A stretch of 64,000 bases of DNA from Sclerotinia nivalis (lineage: Eukaryota; Ascomycota; Leotiomycetes; Helotiales; Sclerotiniaceae): positions 2,852,001-2,916,000 of the forward strand of contig JAPEIS010000004.1 of the NCBI GenBank assembly GCA_029531795.1, written 5' to 3'. The notes under the pieces are model-generated. The model saw only the letters and a list, made by a program, of their open reading frames with translations, was not told where the DNA came from and did not search any database. Every line of letters starts with the position of its first letter. Position 1 is the first letter of the stretch. Below are positions 24,410-36,980 of the stretch, one piece after another. Made by a program: the position numbers and the translations under genes.

Positions 24410-25353
24410 TTTGTGAGGGGAGAGGCAAGAGAAAAATTAGGAAATGGAGTTGGGGAACTAATGTTAATGCTTCTCTTTTACGTGGATTTGGACGGATATG
24501 GATATGGTGTTTAAGCGTGCACTTTTCATCAGGTTGATGTGGTGAGATGAGAAAGGGGTTGGACAGGATGGGAAAGAGGATGGATAGGATGGATATGAAA
24601 GCTTGAGAGGGTTATCGGCTTTGAATTCTTGTATTGCATTGTATTTCATGCACATACGCCACTTTACCTAAGGATATACACATGGAGAAGATTAATAAAT
24701 GAATTGGTGGTAGAGAATGAATGGGTGAATGGGAAAGATGAGATTTTGAAAATGTATCGCTGTTCTTGGATTGTTTGACTACTTGACTAATACTGATGAT
24801 TAAATGTTCAGCATAGCGTGTTATGAGCCATGAGCTAAGGAAGAAATACCATATCTGATACCCTCGTAGCGCAAGTGTGCATTGTGATTGAGAGGGGCTA
24901 CTCTCTCTTTATCACATCCCTATCAATAAATTAACTCAATTTCTTAGTGTAGCGATGATATGATGTGATGTGATGTGATGTAGAGTAGAGATTGTGCCAA
25001 ATATGGAGGGGATGGAAGGGGTTGGTTTGGTGATGGGGGGGACGAAAATTCAGGAGAATAGAAAGTGGAAGGGTTGATTGTGGGTGGATGGATATTTGGC
25101 ATAAATATGGTAGGTAGGTGGAAAGAAGAGAGGGGGGAGGAGGCGAACCGACGGCGAAAGGTTATGAAAACGGGTTATATGCGATGAGGGGAACTCCAAA
25201 CTCGACTCCGCGATTGGTGTGCCGTCGTGAATTTGAATTCACCCTGATCCAGGTGTGATGCGCGAATGCGTTTTGGGGGTGCAAAGTGATATGTTGTATG
25301 AAGGAGGTGGTGGTTTTATTTTGGTTTGGTTTTTGAGAGGGGGGAGGAATGAG

Positions 25354-25580
25354 GAGGGAAGAGGGAAGAGGGAAGAGGGAAGAGGGAAGAGGGAAGAGGG
25401 AAGAGGGAAGAGGGAAGAGGGAAGAGGGAAGAGGGAAGAGGGAAGAGGGAAGAGGGAAGAGGGAAGAGGGAAGAGGGAAGAGGGAAGAGGGAAGAGGGAA
25501 GAGGGAAGAGGGAAGAGGGAAGAGGGAAGAGGGAAGAGGGAAGAGATGGGATAGATGGGATAGATGGGATAGATGGGATA
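25354..25580 (+). repeat. GAGGGAA minisatellite (27 copies) followed by 4 x GATGGGATA
   Basis: The 7-mer GAGGGAA is repeated 27 times without error from 25354 to 25542, then four copies of the 9-mer GATGGGATA fill 25545-25580. The plus strand is an almost pure purine tract of about 195 nt. Perfect copies suggest recent expansion or active homogenisation. Confidence 0.95.
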
Positions 25581-26682
25581 GATAATATGAAACGATGTTT
25601 GGGATTGGAGAACGTCTCAATTCCAGTTCAGATGGAATATCAGAAGATTGGAGAGGAAGGGAATGATGAGGTTGTATTCGATATAGTATCAGACGGTGGA
25701 AAAATATAGAGACAACGAAGAGATTAGTACTATTATCCAGCTGGAATGCTGGCAATGATACAATATGATTCCGCAATAAGTCACTTCTTTCTTACGGAAT
25801 CGATAGTCGGGAGTACAGTAAGTGTTCTGAACCAATTCTGATCGAAGTCTCACAGTATGAAAGTTGTCCGCAATACAAACGCCCAAACTACACATTAAGC
25901 GGACTGGTTGTCACACCCGACCTCCTGTTCCTTTCAACCAAATCTTGCGGATCCCTTTGAACTCAGATAGGGGGCATATATAATAGTATGTATGATTTTG
26001 ATTCAGGGGTGGGGATTGTGAAGTTCTTTGGTTATGTTTTGGTTGGTTGGTTGCGGGGAGGAGAGGAGAGGAGAGTGAATGGTGGGTGTTCAGCTGTAAA
26101 TCACTCACTCACCTTAACCCAAATATTCATTCTGGCTCCGGCAGCGCAAAGTTCAAATCTTCAACATAAATCGGCCAGAGGAGACTGGATTACGACATGC
26201 AGATGAGTCAAGCAGACGTAAAGAAAATAGTTGGAACTATTATTACAGAGATCGTATGCATTTTGGGAAGTAATTAAACGGGAGTGATAGGGGAAAGAAC
26301 AAATGTTTTGAATTGGGAAATGGAAGATGGATGATGGATGATGAATTTTAGCATTTATAGACAGCATATATGTAACAGGAACAGAGACGGGATAGATGGA
26401 TTGGATGAATGAGAAGATCAGACGAGGACCATATCATATTATGAAGATGTATACATAAGGTTAAAGCAGTTTATATAACAACTAATCGTGAGCGGGCTTG
26501 GCTGCTGCGAAGTGTTCTTGTCAGGCAATTTGGCACATGTACAGAGTCAGTATACCTCGAGCGTTTCTTTCAAGGACGAACGATTAAAAGTGCGGTTCAC
26601 GACCATTACGCGATAATGGTATGACAATAAAGAGCTGTGACAAAGTGGAGCGGTGAGTGAATGATTTTATGATGCTGTAGTT

Positions 26683-26697
26683 AGTGAATCATTCACT
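26683..26697. repeat. Perfect 7+1+7 inverted repeat
   Basis: AGTGAAT-C-ATTCACT; a further half-copy (GAGTGAATGATT) lies about 30 bp upstream, at about 26655. A dimeric protein-binding site is possible, but there is no gene close by. Confidence 0.5.
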
Positions 26698-27563
26698 CAT
26701 CATATACTAAATATTCATATGACGGGCCTAAAACCTAGAACTCAGTATAAAAAGATTAACATTGCACGCATAGAAAACATTAAGTTTATGAGATGGCTAT
26801 TTTTCTAGGGTTTATAGGAGGATTGGGTAGTTGAGGAGATTATTCCATGATATGTCAAAGAGGATTGGAGTAGGTGATGGGCTAGAAGAAGAATATACGG
26901 GCTAGAAGGCGCGAGTAATAAGGGGTGCGTACTTTTGTGTAGGGGTAGCGAGTCATGTTAGATGAGACATATGGGACGGGATAGTAAATTGCAAAGCTAA
27001 AGGAATTGATTGAATCGGACGGGACAATCTTTAATACCAAAGAAGTGATATATACCTATTTGTGGTGAGACGGAAACGGGATAAGTGGTCATTCCCTGGT
27101 AAACCAAAGGTATTCCTCGACTCGAGCCAAACAATCGAATAAGTTGGGCAGGAGGACAATGGGTGTTTGTAGTCTACCCAATAAGACGGCCGGAACTCAG
27201 GGACAATGAGAACGCACACGCAATGAGATCAGAGAGATGGAATGGTAGAGATGGAATCTGTATGATCAGGATAAAAGAATTGAAAAATCGGACGAGAGAA
27301 ACAACAAACTGAAACTCATGAGATTAGAGCATAAGGATATACAAATCTCAATGAACATCTTTTTGCTTTTTCTCCAAATTTCGTTTCTTTATGCTCCGCA
27401 CAATACGGTACAGGCCAAAAGCATCTCGAAGGCAATGGCACACTGATAGGTAACAAGTCAAAATGACCGCTGTCTTCAATTATGAAGTAAACTATCTACA
27501 TATAAATCGCAAATTCTAGCCAGTGGCTGGACATCATAAAAAAAGTCGAAACAAAATCTGCCT

Positions 27564-27620
27564 CAGCCTTACAGCTTTGGTCTGTAATGGCCCCAGCCTA
27601 AAAGCTTTGGTCTGTAATGG
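27564..27620 (+). repeat. 27-bp direct repeat, two copies 30 bp apart
   Basis: Copies at 27564-27590 and 27594-27620 differ at two positions and share AGCTTTGGTCTGTAATGG. They lie 200 bp beyond the stop codon of the minus-strand fusion gene, so they may sit in its 3' UTR. Confidence 0.75.
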
Positions 27621-27819
27621 AATCTCATTAGTCCCTCTAGTCGGCCTCGACTATGTTCTGGGTATTTTTGTCCTTCCGTGCCCAAATTTTCCCATCCTGT
27701 AAATCTCATTACCGAGTGACCTGTCTGTCTAACCAAGACTTTATCCTGTCCGATGCCCTGAACTCCCGCTAAATCACAAGTGTGAGAAATCAAATCCGCC
27801 CTATCCTTTCCCAAATCCT

Positions 27820-30694
27820 TTATCCGCTATTATCCTCTCTATCTCTCGTCTCCCTATGCTCTACAATTGGCAATTCACCACTGCACTTTCTTCCAGTAGG
27901 GCTAATCTTCCGAACTAGAATAGACACCCTGCGACTTAACCTTCGAAGAGGTGTATCCGATCTATCAGCTGCACTATCCCTCATTTCCTGTCCATCTTCC
28001 CCACTTCCTCCATTGCCCGTCCAAAGCCCTCCACCCATTGTCATAGCCTTTGGGTCAACCTGATGTCTCACACCCTTACCCCCAAAATTCAAGTACACAG
28101 GGTATAATAGCCCCACCAAAAATAGCACGAAAATAATTACAAAAGAATATTGTATAGTGTGAATTTTCTGCACACCAAAAATGACAAATACAAATACACT
28201 TCCACCAGTCGCCGACGCCACAATCCATGCTGATGCCCACTTTGTATCCTTTCCCATACCGCGAATGGTCAATGAAAAGATTAGTGGAAAAATTGGTCCT
28301 TCGAAAAAGAAAACTAAAAGTGAGGATGCAGCAAGGAAAGATGGCGATATATCGTTGATGGCGAAGATGAAAGCCGAGAATATGGTAAGAAATGAGAAGC
28401 ACATGAGTAAGAGAAGCCGTGGTGGAAACATCAAACAAAGTGGTGCAAAGACGAAACGGCCAATGGCAAAAAGTCCATGTCCTAGTAGTAGATAATCTTC
28501 ATCGTCATCTAGTGTGAAGACGGATCCGAAACTCCTAGAACTAGGAACATAGGAAATTAATAATGGTTTGAAGAATTCCGATACGCATTCTTGTGCAGCA
28601 ACGTAGCAGAGTTGAGCTATAACGCCGAAGACCAGTGTCGTATAAATGATTGACGTGCCTGTCCAGGGTAACTTTCTTGTTGGATATATTTCGAGAAGAT
28701 CCGATTGTGCTTGAAGGTCCTCATCGCTGGCTTCGGGCAGAGGCATGTAATAAAAAAAGAGAGCGAGAATGACGGTGAAAAGAGCAATGGCGAGATAGGT
28801 CCATTGAACATCAATCAAAGTTAAATGTCTTTCATCCTCAATTCGAACTCCTCTGAAAAGGACTTTCTCTGCCAGAACTTGACTAACAAGTGATGCGACG
28901 GCTTGTACGCTCTGCGCAAGCATTAATCTGAATTCAGCATATTGAGTCGGACCACATAACGCCAGGAATGGATTTGCGGCAGTTTCTAAAATCGATAAAC
29001 CGAATCCAACAACTACGCTGGAGAGCATGAATCCAGTAAATGATGTTAAAACTGCCGAGGGCCAGAACATCAATGTTCCAGTCCCGTAAATACAAAGTCC
29101 CGAAATAAATGTAGCTTTGAACCCACTATGTCTTAAGACCCATTGCCCCACCGTTAGGGCTCCAATTATGTATCCTCCAAAATATGCAGCAGATAATCCT
29201 ATGGTTTCGCTCTCTGAGTAGTTGGCTAGTATTGCAATTTCGTCATTTAGTCTATTGAGTAACCCGTACGAGAAACCCCAAAGGAAAAAGAGTATGGTCA
29301 CCATAATGCAATATTTGAAAGCTTCCTTTCCACGGGTCTTCAACATTGTCTTTGGAACTCTCATATTGACAAATCCAAAGTAAGTGGAATTTGTTGTATG
29401 TGATGTAGAATTTCGTCGCAAAGTTTCCAAGCCGGAACCTGTAGGAGCTGTTAAAAATTCTGCCATGTTGAGTTCTTCCTCTTCTATGTGATCTCGATGT
29501 CCCCCAGGATGAGTATCTGATAACGGCGATGGGGAAGCATCGGATACCAGAGGCAACGGAGTGGTTGTTGGTGGTGGCATATTATTTACAGTATCTAATC
29601 GAACTTCGCCACCAATTTGAGGACTCATCGACTCGGATTTCTCTGTTGTATGGGTGCGCGAGCCTCTCCTTCCGGATGCTCGATCCAAAATCATCGCTGG
29701 TAATATTCGTTTGACGAGTGGCTTTAGAGTAGGAATACAAGCACAGACAATTCCAATATTAACTTCGACAGCCGACCACATAAATGATAGTGAAGCGTTG
29801 TAGGCAAAATCATCTCCCGCGCCCAGCTTCGGGTAAACCAACACCAATGTTTGAAAGTTGTTCGAGGCTTGCTGTAAATAATATATCCTGACAACATCGA
29901 CAATTGTAACGAAAATTCCCAAGGAGAATGTAAATACCAAGATCGCTTTTTGTCTCTGCGGGAGGCACATTCCAGTGAGAACAGGGATTGGTAGAACCAA
30001 TATGGTCAAGTCCGTAATGATATTCACAGGAGCTGATGCCAGATAGATGGTGATGATTGAAAGACATTCCCCATCTCTGTCTGTCCTCCACGCAGCAAAA
30101 ATAGGTCTACACTGAAATACATTCACAAAAGTAAGGACTATACCATCTACACAGGCAACGGCAAGTGTGATTCCTGAAGCCCATCTCAATAGTGTTTGGG
30201 TATCTTTACTCATGCGAAGGTAGAAGATGAGTATTGAAGTTTTCGTCGCCATCAAACATGGGTTCTATAACAAAAGTCAGAGATTGCGCGCCTTGTCAAT
30301 CTTTTAAGATCCACCACTCACATAAAGTACCGTGAATGCATATTCCGCTTTCTTCAAGCCAGGGCGCCATTCGTCCTTGATATCACCATCAAGTCTTCCC
30401 AAGCCTTTGGTTGTTGCATAATCAATTGAAAAGGTTAAACCAAATGCAAAAAACTTTGGAACCACGAATGTTAGCAAACCCATTCATTCAATATGTTCTT
30501 TCACTCAATAGAAAAAAGCCTTATCTCACCCACGACAATATGATAAACCAGTCATCCCAAGTTCTCGATTTCAAAATTCCAAATCGACTCACCAACCTCG
30601 CCACCACAAATATACTAGCAAGGATAAAGGTAATAGTAGTGACCCAAAAAACCACACCACCGCGCGATTGTAAAGAATCTATCGATGTCGACAT
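27820..30694 (-). CDS. Rhodopsin/PTH11-like 7-TM domain fused to FucP-type MFS transporter
   Basis: Three exons: 30694-30530, 30453-30322 and 30264-27820; introns 76 and 57 bp; 913 aa. Residues 1 to ~290 form a fungal rhodopsin/PTH11-type membrane domain (TM1 near 14-36, TWDDWFIILSW, AEYAFTVLYNPCLMATKTS, ILIFYLRMSK, FQCRPIFAAW, PALPxLKPL-like end SAVEVNIGIVCACIPTLKPL). Residues ~290-410 are a polar linker with TYFGFVNM. Residues ~415-865 are a 12-TM MFS domain of the fucose permease type (LFFLWGFSYGLLN, GYIIGALTVGQW, ETAANPFLALCG, EFRLMLAQSVQAVAS). A single 815-codon exon crosses the junction, so the fusion cannot be a splicing error of mine. Inferred role: a membrane receptor-like module coupled to sugar or solute transport. 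The start ATG at 30694 follows a non-ATG in-frame extension. No ligand can be named. Confidence 0.85.
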
Positions 30695-33600
30695 TGTATA
30701 TATATTCTGTCTCAAATTCGTTCGTCTTGACTTTTGACTTTCAAGTCATATTTCGCTCCTAGGTCGAATGTAATGATTTCCGTATATCCATTCTCGGATG
30801 TACCAATATAATGTCGAAGTACAACTTTTCCGATCGGTGAAAGTTGCGCCCAATTGTATCCCCAGTGAGGCAAGCAAACACGATTTGTGCTGTATTCCCC
30901 TCCTTCGATCCAATCCTTTCTCTCAATTCAACTCGCTGATTCGTATTCGTCAATGTGCCGAATTTTCGAATTACTTTTCGTGCATGCTAACCGGCTTTTC
31001 CAGATCGAATATGGCGCAAATGGTCCTACACTACAATCGTTATGAATATGTCGAAGGACGAGTAGTAATAGTTCTTCTCTTGTCGTATTAATTCTTCGGT
31101 GTAGATATCGGTCGAAGTTGATTCGATATGATGATAGAGCGGTGGAAAGTCTGGACATCAGACCCAAACAGGTGGATAGATGTTCAAGAGCCCTGCGATT
31201 CCTTTTTTCCGAGTCCCGATTCTCCATCGCACGCTTGTGGCAGTAGCTCGAGGAGGTCGTTTACCCCGGCATTTCCCTCATCAAGATTTGGGATTAGACT
31301 TATTGGCAGATTGGCAGACTAAAAGGTTTGAATTCAACCAATACAGGGCAAGACCGACCTTGGATGGCTTAGCCCCAGTAGTTCGGATGCCATTGCTGAC
31401 CGGTTGACATTGGGGCGAGTTGTGGTTTGAAATGAAGATATGAAATTTTTGTTAAAGCTTTCTTACCTACTGGTCCTTACTGATGATCCTCAACGAAAAC
31501 TCGTAAAACTTACACGCATACGTAGGTATTGGGTTTAGGTATTAGGTTTTATGACTAGACAAATGAAAAAGCAGCATCACTAAATAAATAAAATATGTAT
31601 CGACCAAACCTTATTTGTGCTTAGTTATGGTAACTTGGATTATCAGTTAAGCAACATTTTGGTAAGAAATCTTGAATCGTGGGAAATTGGCAGGTGATGA
31701 GATTTTCAAGGGAATGACGGTTGAAATGTGAGATTTTGTGAGGAAAGTGACGTAAATTACTAATAAACTTCAATCCCTCGGTTAATTCGGGTGGATGACC
31801 CCTTTAAGAATAGTTATGCATCACTTGCTGCTTTTCGGGTCCCTCCACATTGTTCATTATTTTGCCCCATCTACTTGGAATTTATTACTTTTTATCACCG
31901 ATTTCTCTATACGGAAGATTGAAATGATTGAAATCTTTTTACATGATAGACTCGAAGATCAAGGAACTAAGAGGATCAAAGATCATATTAAATGATTATT
32001 TTAATCAACAGTGCAATCCTTTCCTGAAGTAGGAATCCCTAGAATATGTCAAGTAAAAAGGCGGCCCAAACTTCAAAATTGAAGAAACTTGTTCCTGAAT
32101 GTTGAATGCCAAGAGGGTTTGATGTAAGCACTCAATGCCATTCTAAGCATACCCGGGTCTAAATCGCCCTTCTTTAATTGATTGGTGTACGATATCAATA
32201 TCATTCTCCAATATTAATTCATTTCCATCTAATATTTTCAAACGAACTTACAATTTGAGACGACAGCACTGCCCCATATGGTTTGGGGTAAGTACCGCTA
32301 GGCATACCTAGACACTCTCAAAAACTCTAAAAATGCTCGAGAGTAAAGATGGCTTTATCTCATGTCATGGTATCGCGTCACTTCAGATAATCATCTCGTC
32401 GGGTATATCTTAGATACCCCCTATGTGTCGTTTACCGAGCCTACATAAATCACTGATATCTGATGAAATGTTCCCTCCTCCTTCGAAACGAATCATGACT
32501 CGAAGACAGGTAGGTAGATCAAGCATTTATTGACTCACTTTTCAACATCAAACCCTAGTCATTCAAGCTGGGCTTTTGCAATGAAGCCTACGCGGAAGTT
32601 GCCAAATGAGCAGTCCTTGCAAGCAAAAGTATTAACTCTGATTCCAGTTAGGCTCAAACTGTCAGCTTCAATCTTTCATGCACTTCACTCAATCGCAGCT
32701 CCCGCAACTCAAAAATTTCTAATCCATACTACCATATTTCGTGCTTCCGCTCGGTGGCCCGACATCCATTTGAGCTGTGTCGACCCCACTCTAGCTATAG
32801 AGATTCAGGGAAACCAGAATAGTCCTACTATCCCTAACCAATTAACGTACTAGGTCATGTACCCTTCCCCCGCCGTCTGCCCTCAAACTCTAACTCCGTA
32901 TTCCACCGAACCCGTTCCATCCCCCATTAACGCTCATAGCGCGGGGTAAACCCTCCCCTCTACCCTCCACCCACCAAATCTCTTTACCAAGCAGAGAACC
33001 GTGACATTAACTCCATCGGTCCGATTCCCACCTTTTCTTCAAAATTGCTCAATTTCTCAGCACGTGCTTATCCGCACCCTAAGGTCCCCCAGCATTTTAT
33101 TTTACAGTCCCCATCGTGTGTGGGGGACGGCAAAACACATCAACGGTGCCCAGTGTGCAGTGTGCAGCGTGCAGCTAAGTGCCAAATGTGTAGATTAACT
33201 CGTATATGCAATTAGGTGGACAATCTGCAAGACATGGTAACCGTTTATCAGAAGTGGGATGAGTGAGTCTGATGGATGTCGGGACAATTTGGTTTTCCAT
33301 GCTTGCACAATTGGAGGCTGGCGATGAGGCTCTGTAACATTATTATGTCTGGAAGGTGCAAGAAGAGTTGTGTAGTTTAGGGTGCGGATTGAATTATTTA
33401 CAATGAATTTTGCTGTTATGAACGAGAACTGCTGGATGTGGTAGATTAACACGGCTCGATATCTCATGTAATAACTGAAGATGACAGTGGATAGATTTGA
33501 AATTTATAATCCTGCTATGTATTCCATGAGTGAACTCAAGGATTGAAATTGTGTACCTACCAGGACGACGGCAACCTCGTTTTCGGTGCGTTCGAGAAAG

Positions 33601-34185
33601 GGTAATAATACAGGCTCTCGAAGTCGAAACACCACAAAAGGACAAAGCCGATGCTCGTCGAGCAGGAATCCATACATTAAACGTCGCTTTTACACCTTCA
33701 GTAGGTGGCGATCATGGACCTCCCCTATCGCTCACTAGTCACAAAAATCCCCATCGTTAGACCTCCTCATAATTTAACGTGAATCCGAAAACTCCCCGTC
33801 CTTTCCCTTATTGTACCTATTTATTTTTTCATATGTCCCCCAATGGTACTGTGCCTATCCGTACGTAAATCCATCCCGACTCCAACTTCTGTACGCACAT
33901 TCGTGATGCAATCCCCTTCAAAGCCGGTCCATCCTTTGATTTTCGAGGCCGGTTTTTTTTTACCACCTTCGTAAATATCTTGTAGTTCTTTCTTTTGTCT
34001 CTTTCTTGTCTGTGTAAATTTATTTTCCTCCTTTCTTCCATACTCTTGATGATTCCGTGTCAGCACAGCCCAATACCGGAAGAAGAAATTCGACAAAGTA
34101 TCAATTTGTTCGCCATATGAACATATTCCGTTCAGGTCTTTTCAAAAACTGTTCTTGTACTTATGTATGTACCAAGTTTACTTTT
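30695..34185. other. Gene-free 3.5 kb region
   Basis: It contains the promoter of the minus-strand fusion gene and the 3' region of the minus-strand transcription factor. An ACTCCGTA word lies at 32893-32900 and an imperfect CAGTGTG/CAGCGTG repeat near 33150-33175. Open frames of 60-108 codons on both strands lack motifs and splice support. I see no gene. Confidence 0.55.
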
Positions 34186-36980
34186 TCAACCTTGGCCGCC
34201 ACCCAAAAAGAAGTCTAGTTCACTTGGTCCGCCTCTCTGTTGTTCATTTTCCGCAAGCTGTTCCAGCAAGGTAAGGAAAGGATCTTTCTCTTCGCCACTT
34301 GTTCCTGTACTTCCATTGTTTGACCTTCCTCCCGGTGTCATACCTTCCTCTCCCATCATACCATCATTTGTTCCACCCATTCCTCCAAATGAAAAGTTTC
34401 CGCCACTCCCTAGATGTGGCATTCCAAACATTGGTTCAAAATTTGATTCTTGGCCGTGATTCAAGGAAAGAGATGGTGAGAAGTTGTATGATTGTGGTTG
34501 ATTTTGGCTCGGTGGCGAAAACGGGATTTGCGAAAGTGTGGGAATCGAACTTCTTTCATTGGAATAAGATGGGGGATCATGACCAAGTAAGCCGTTTTGT
34601 GGTAGAGGTAATTGTTCAACCGATCTTCCATTTGGACCATTCGGTGACATTAAAGGTCTGTCCTTCAGACTATTAGTCAGAGCACGTTTTCGTGCGGATG
34701 ACGGAGATTTGCGTTTCGGAGCAACGGCACCCGAATCATTGGAACCATTGGAACCTGCTCTCCCATTCATGGAACCATTCCTATTTGCTCGCGTCGGCGC
34801 GTAAAGGTCATGTCCTTGATATGCTTCAGCGCTAGGCGCCACTACATCCGAAAAACTAATGTGTGCCCCATCAAAGTATTGGCCCAAGTCACTATACCTA
34901 TCAAAAAAGTCCTCCAGGTGAAAAACTGGACTAAAGCGCATTGGATTACTTCCAAGACTCTTCACCAACTCAGAATGACAACCATATATTGTTTGTAGGG
35001 TTTCTCGTTGATGCTGAACTGAGGACCATGCATATCGAAGCTCAGAAAGTTGTTGCATTTCTCGGGAAAGGAAATCAGCTGAAGCGGAAAAGACTTCGCC
35101 TTCGCGGGCCCCTTTGTAGTGAGTTCCATGAACATGAACGGTGGCTGCAGTACAAATACAATATCCCACAAAATCCGGCCATTCTATGGATGCGGATTGT
35201 TTTCCGAGCTCAACCAGTTCCGCGATCGCGTTTGCATGGAGGAAACAAAGATTTGTGGCTTCAATTTGCCAAGACTGATGTTGCCCGGTTCCAGCTAGCT
35301 CGGCAAGGTCGATGGGAAGGAAGGGTCGGTATATTAGGCAATGTATTAGATGGTAAATAAGTTTACTAAGGACAAGAGTCGTGCTATCCAGTTGTCCAAA
35401 AAGTGTATCGACAGATGTAAAGACATCCTGAGTGCCACCAGCCCATATATCCAAGTCTTGGCGAATCTTTGAAAGGTTCGATAATGAATGCCATGGGAAG
35501 TGGGAGTCGCCTGTTTTCACAACACGACAATTAGTATTCATATAATGAATAGTTGATGAACATGGGTGATTATTGCAAAACCTGCCTTTTACGCCGCCAG
35601 CTGCGAGATAGCGATTAGTAATTCCTAATATCCTCACAATATCTATGAGCATTCCACTGCTTCCTTGACTCTTCTTACCACTGCCGAAATGAAGGTTTGA
35701 TCCACTTTGGAAGAACTCTCCATGGACGGGAAGAGTGGCTGGATTGGGTGACCATGAGGGTAATCGTAACAAAATTGATTTATCGCCAATTAATGAAGGT
35801 CGTTTTGATCCGCATGCTGTAAATCTGTCCATCAAATAACAAGTCCAGAATAGTCTTCTTCGTAAGTCTCTCTCTACAGGACTAATTCGTAATGTTTGAT
35901 CCAGCTCGCGGTGAAGCTCTAGCGCAACAGCCATTCCAACGGCATTCGCTATTTATAGTCAGCGAAGTGTTCGGTGCTTAGGGAGGTTAGAGGCACATAC
36001 CGAACATCATGTATGCCTTTTTTCCTCTTCCAGATGCAGTATACGAGATAGCAAGAAGTAGGAGAGCTTGCAAAGTATCGATGGATGGTTCATCAATGTC
36101 TACCTCTGCCCTTGCTCGATGGGCATAATCTTCACTTAATCTCACTGCAGCAAAATAGCCATTTGGATGAGAAGTATATCTTGAGAATAGTCAGCAAATT
36201 GGAATATCTAGATTGATACTTCCAACACACCTTGCACTAACAGCATAAATTGCATAAAGCAGATACGTTGGGATTTCATTGGCCTGAAGTCGTTGTCTGA
36301 TAGAAGTCTCGTCGAGTATATGGTAGGATTTGCCATGACATCGAACGAAGTAAGTATCCAAAAGGACATCTTGCTGAACTGATGGAGAAGGTGCGCTGAG
36401 GATGTGTCAATTTAAAAGAAAGTTGCAGGTAAGGATATAAGTTACATACCTTATAGATGATGGAGAGTACACAGCTGATTCATCAGCAATATTCGAGATG
36501 GGTGTTTCTAGATGAGGTCGTTTTTGTTTTACATCATCATTCGGACTTTCCTCTTCACCCCCACCAGAACCACTTCCATCATTGTTTGGAGAGTTGGATT
36601 TTTTCTCATCTCTCAACTTTCTTTCTAATCCATCGACTCTCTTTAATAAAGCTTCCAATACGTCCGTTTTAGGTCCACGCTTTTTGGGGACAGCATCTAT
36701 TAAGAAGAAATTAGGTCCAAATGATTCAAGTTTACGGAATGATATACCCCACCATAAATACAAGGGCATTGGAAGACTTGACAAGCTTCGCAAGTCGGTC
36801 GCAACCGATTGCACTTTATCTGGAGAGACTTTTAGTATTTCGAAAGAATTGTGCGGAAAATGGGGTAGAGCTAACCTTCCTCTTTCTACAGGATTTACAA
36901 TTCATTGATTCTCGTGGTTCGTTGCTCATACGTCGTGCGGGTAATCGTTCAATTCCAACTTGTGCTGGCCTTCCAGACAT
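34186..36980 (-). CDS. Zn2Cys6 fungal-specific transcription factor
   Basis: Seven exons: 36980-36876, 36819-36753, 36696-36450, 36395-36231, 36179-36001, 35948-35586 and 35510-34186; 816 aa. The total is an exact multiple of three. Exons 1-2 encode a complete C6 cluster, CKSC..C..C..C (C28, C31, then C38, C45, C48, C55; spacing 2-6-6-2-6) with CRKRKIKC; exon 3 adds [20 protein letters not shown], a likely dimerisation coiled coil. The central fungal_trans domain includes [37 protein letters not shown] and LLLRLP. The C-terminal ~250 residues are Asn/Gly/Ser/Pro-rich. Five introns are 51-56 bp GT-AG; the sixth appears to be GC-AG (35585-35511). I do not recognise the specific regulator or its target genes; no obvious cluster surrounds it. 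Confidence 0.87.
35511..35585 (-). other. Predicted GC-AG intron, 75 bp, in frame
   Basis: Inside the Zn2Cys6 gene. Donor AAAG|GCAGGT and acceptor AAAACAG|GC with a TACTAAT branch site just upstream. GT choices nearby (GTAAAA, GTTTTG) break the reading frame, while the GC donor restores [13 protein letters not shown]. The intron is 25 codons long without a stop, so retention would insert 25 residues. Confidence 0.65.

Larger units (their letters stand above)
24410..27819. other. Gene-free 3.4 kb region
   Basis: Between the GH76 gene and the 3' end of the minus-strand fusion gene. It holds GATGT simple repeats near 24957-24980, the 27-copy minisatellite at 25354-25580, a perfect AGTGAATCATTCACT inverted repeat at 26683-26697, and a 27-bp duplicated sentence at 27564-27620. 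A 204-codon frame across the minisatellite on the minus strand is an artefact of the 7-bp repeat. Confidence 0.6.

Noticed and set aside
25162..25776. 204-codon minus-strand open frame with repeated PSSLFPL
   Set aside because: It is created by the 7-bp minisatellite: three units make 21 nt without a stop, so all frames stay open on both strands. No start context, splice signals or flanking domain.
32530..32853. 107-codon plus-strand frame in the 3.5 kb desert
   Set aside because: No motif, no hydrophobic pattern and no splice support; treated as chance.
34163..35360. Plus-strand open frames opposite the transcription factor
   Set aside because: Antisense shadows of a real coding exon; no independent motif.
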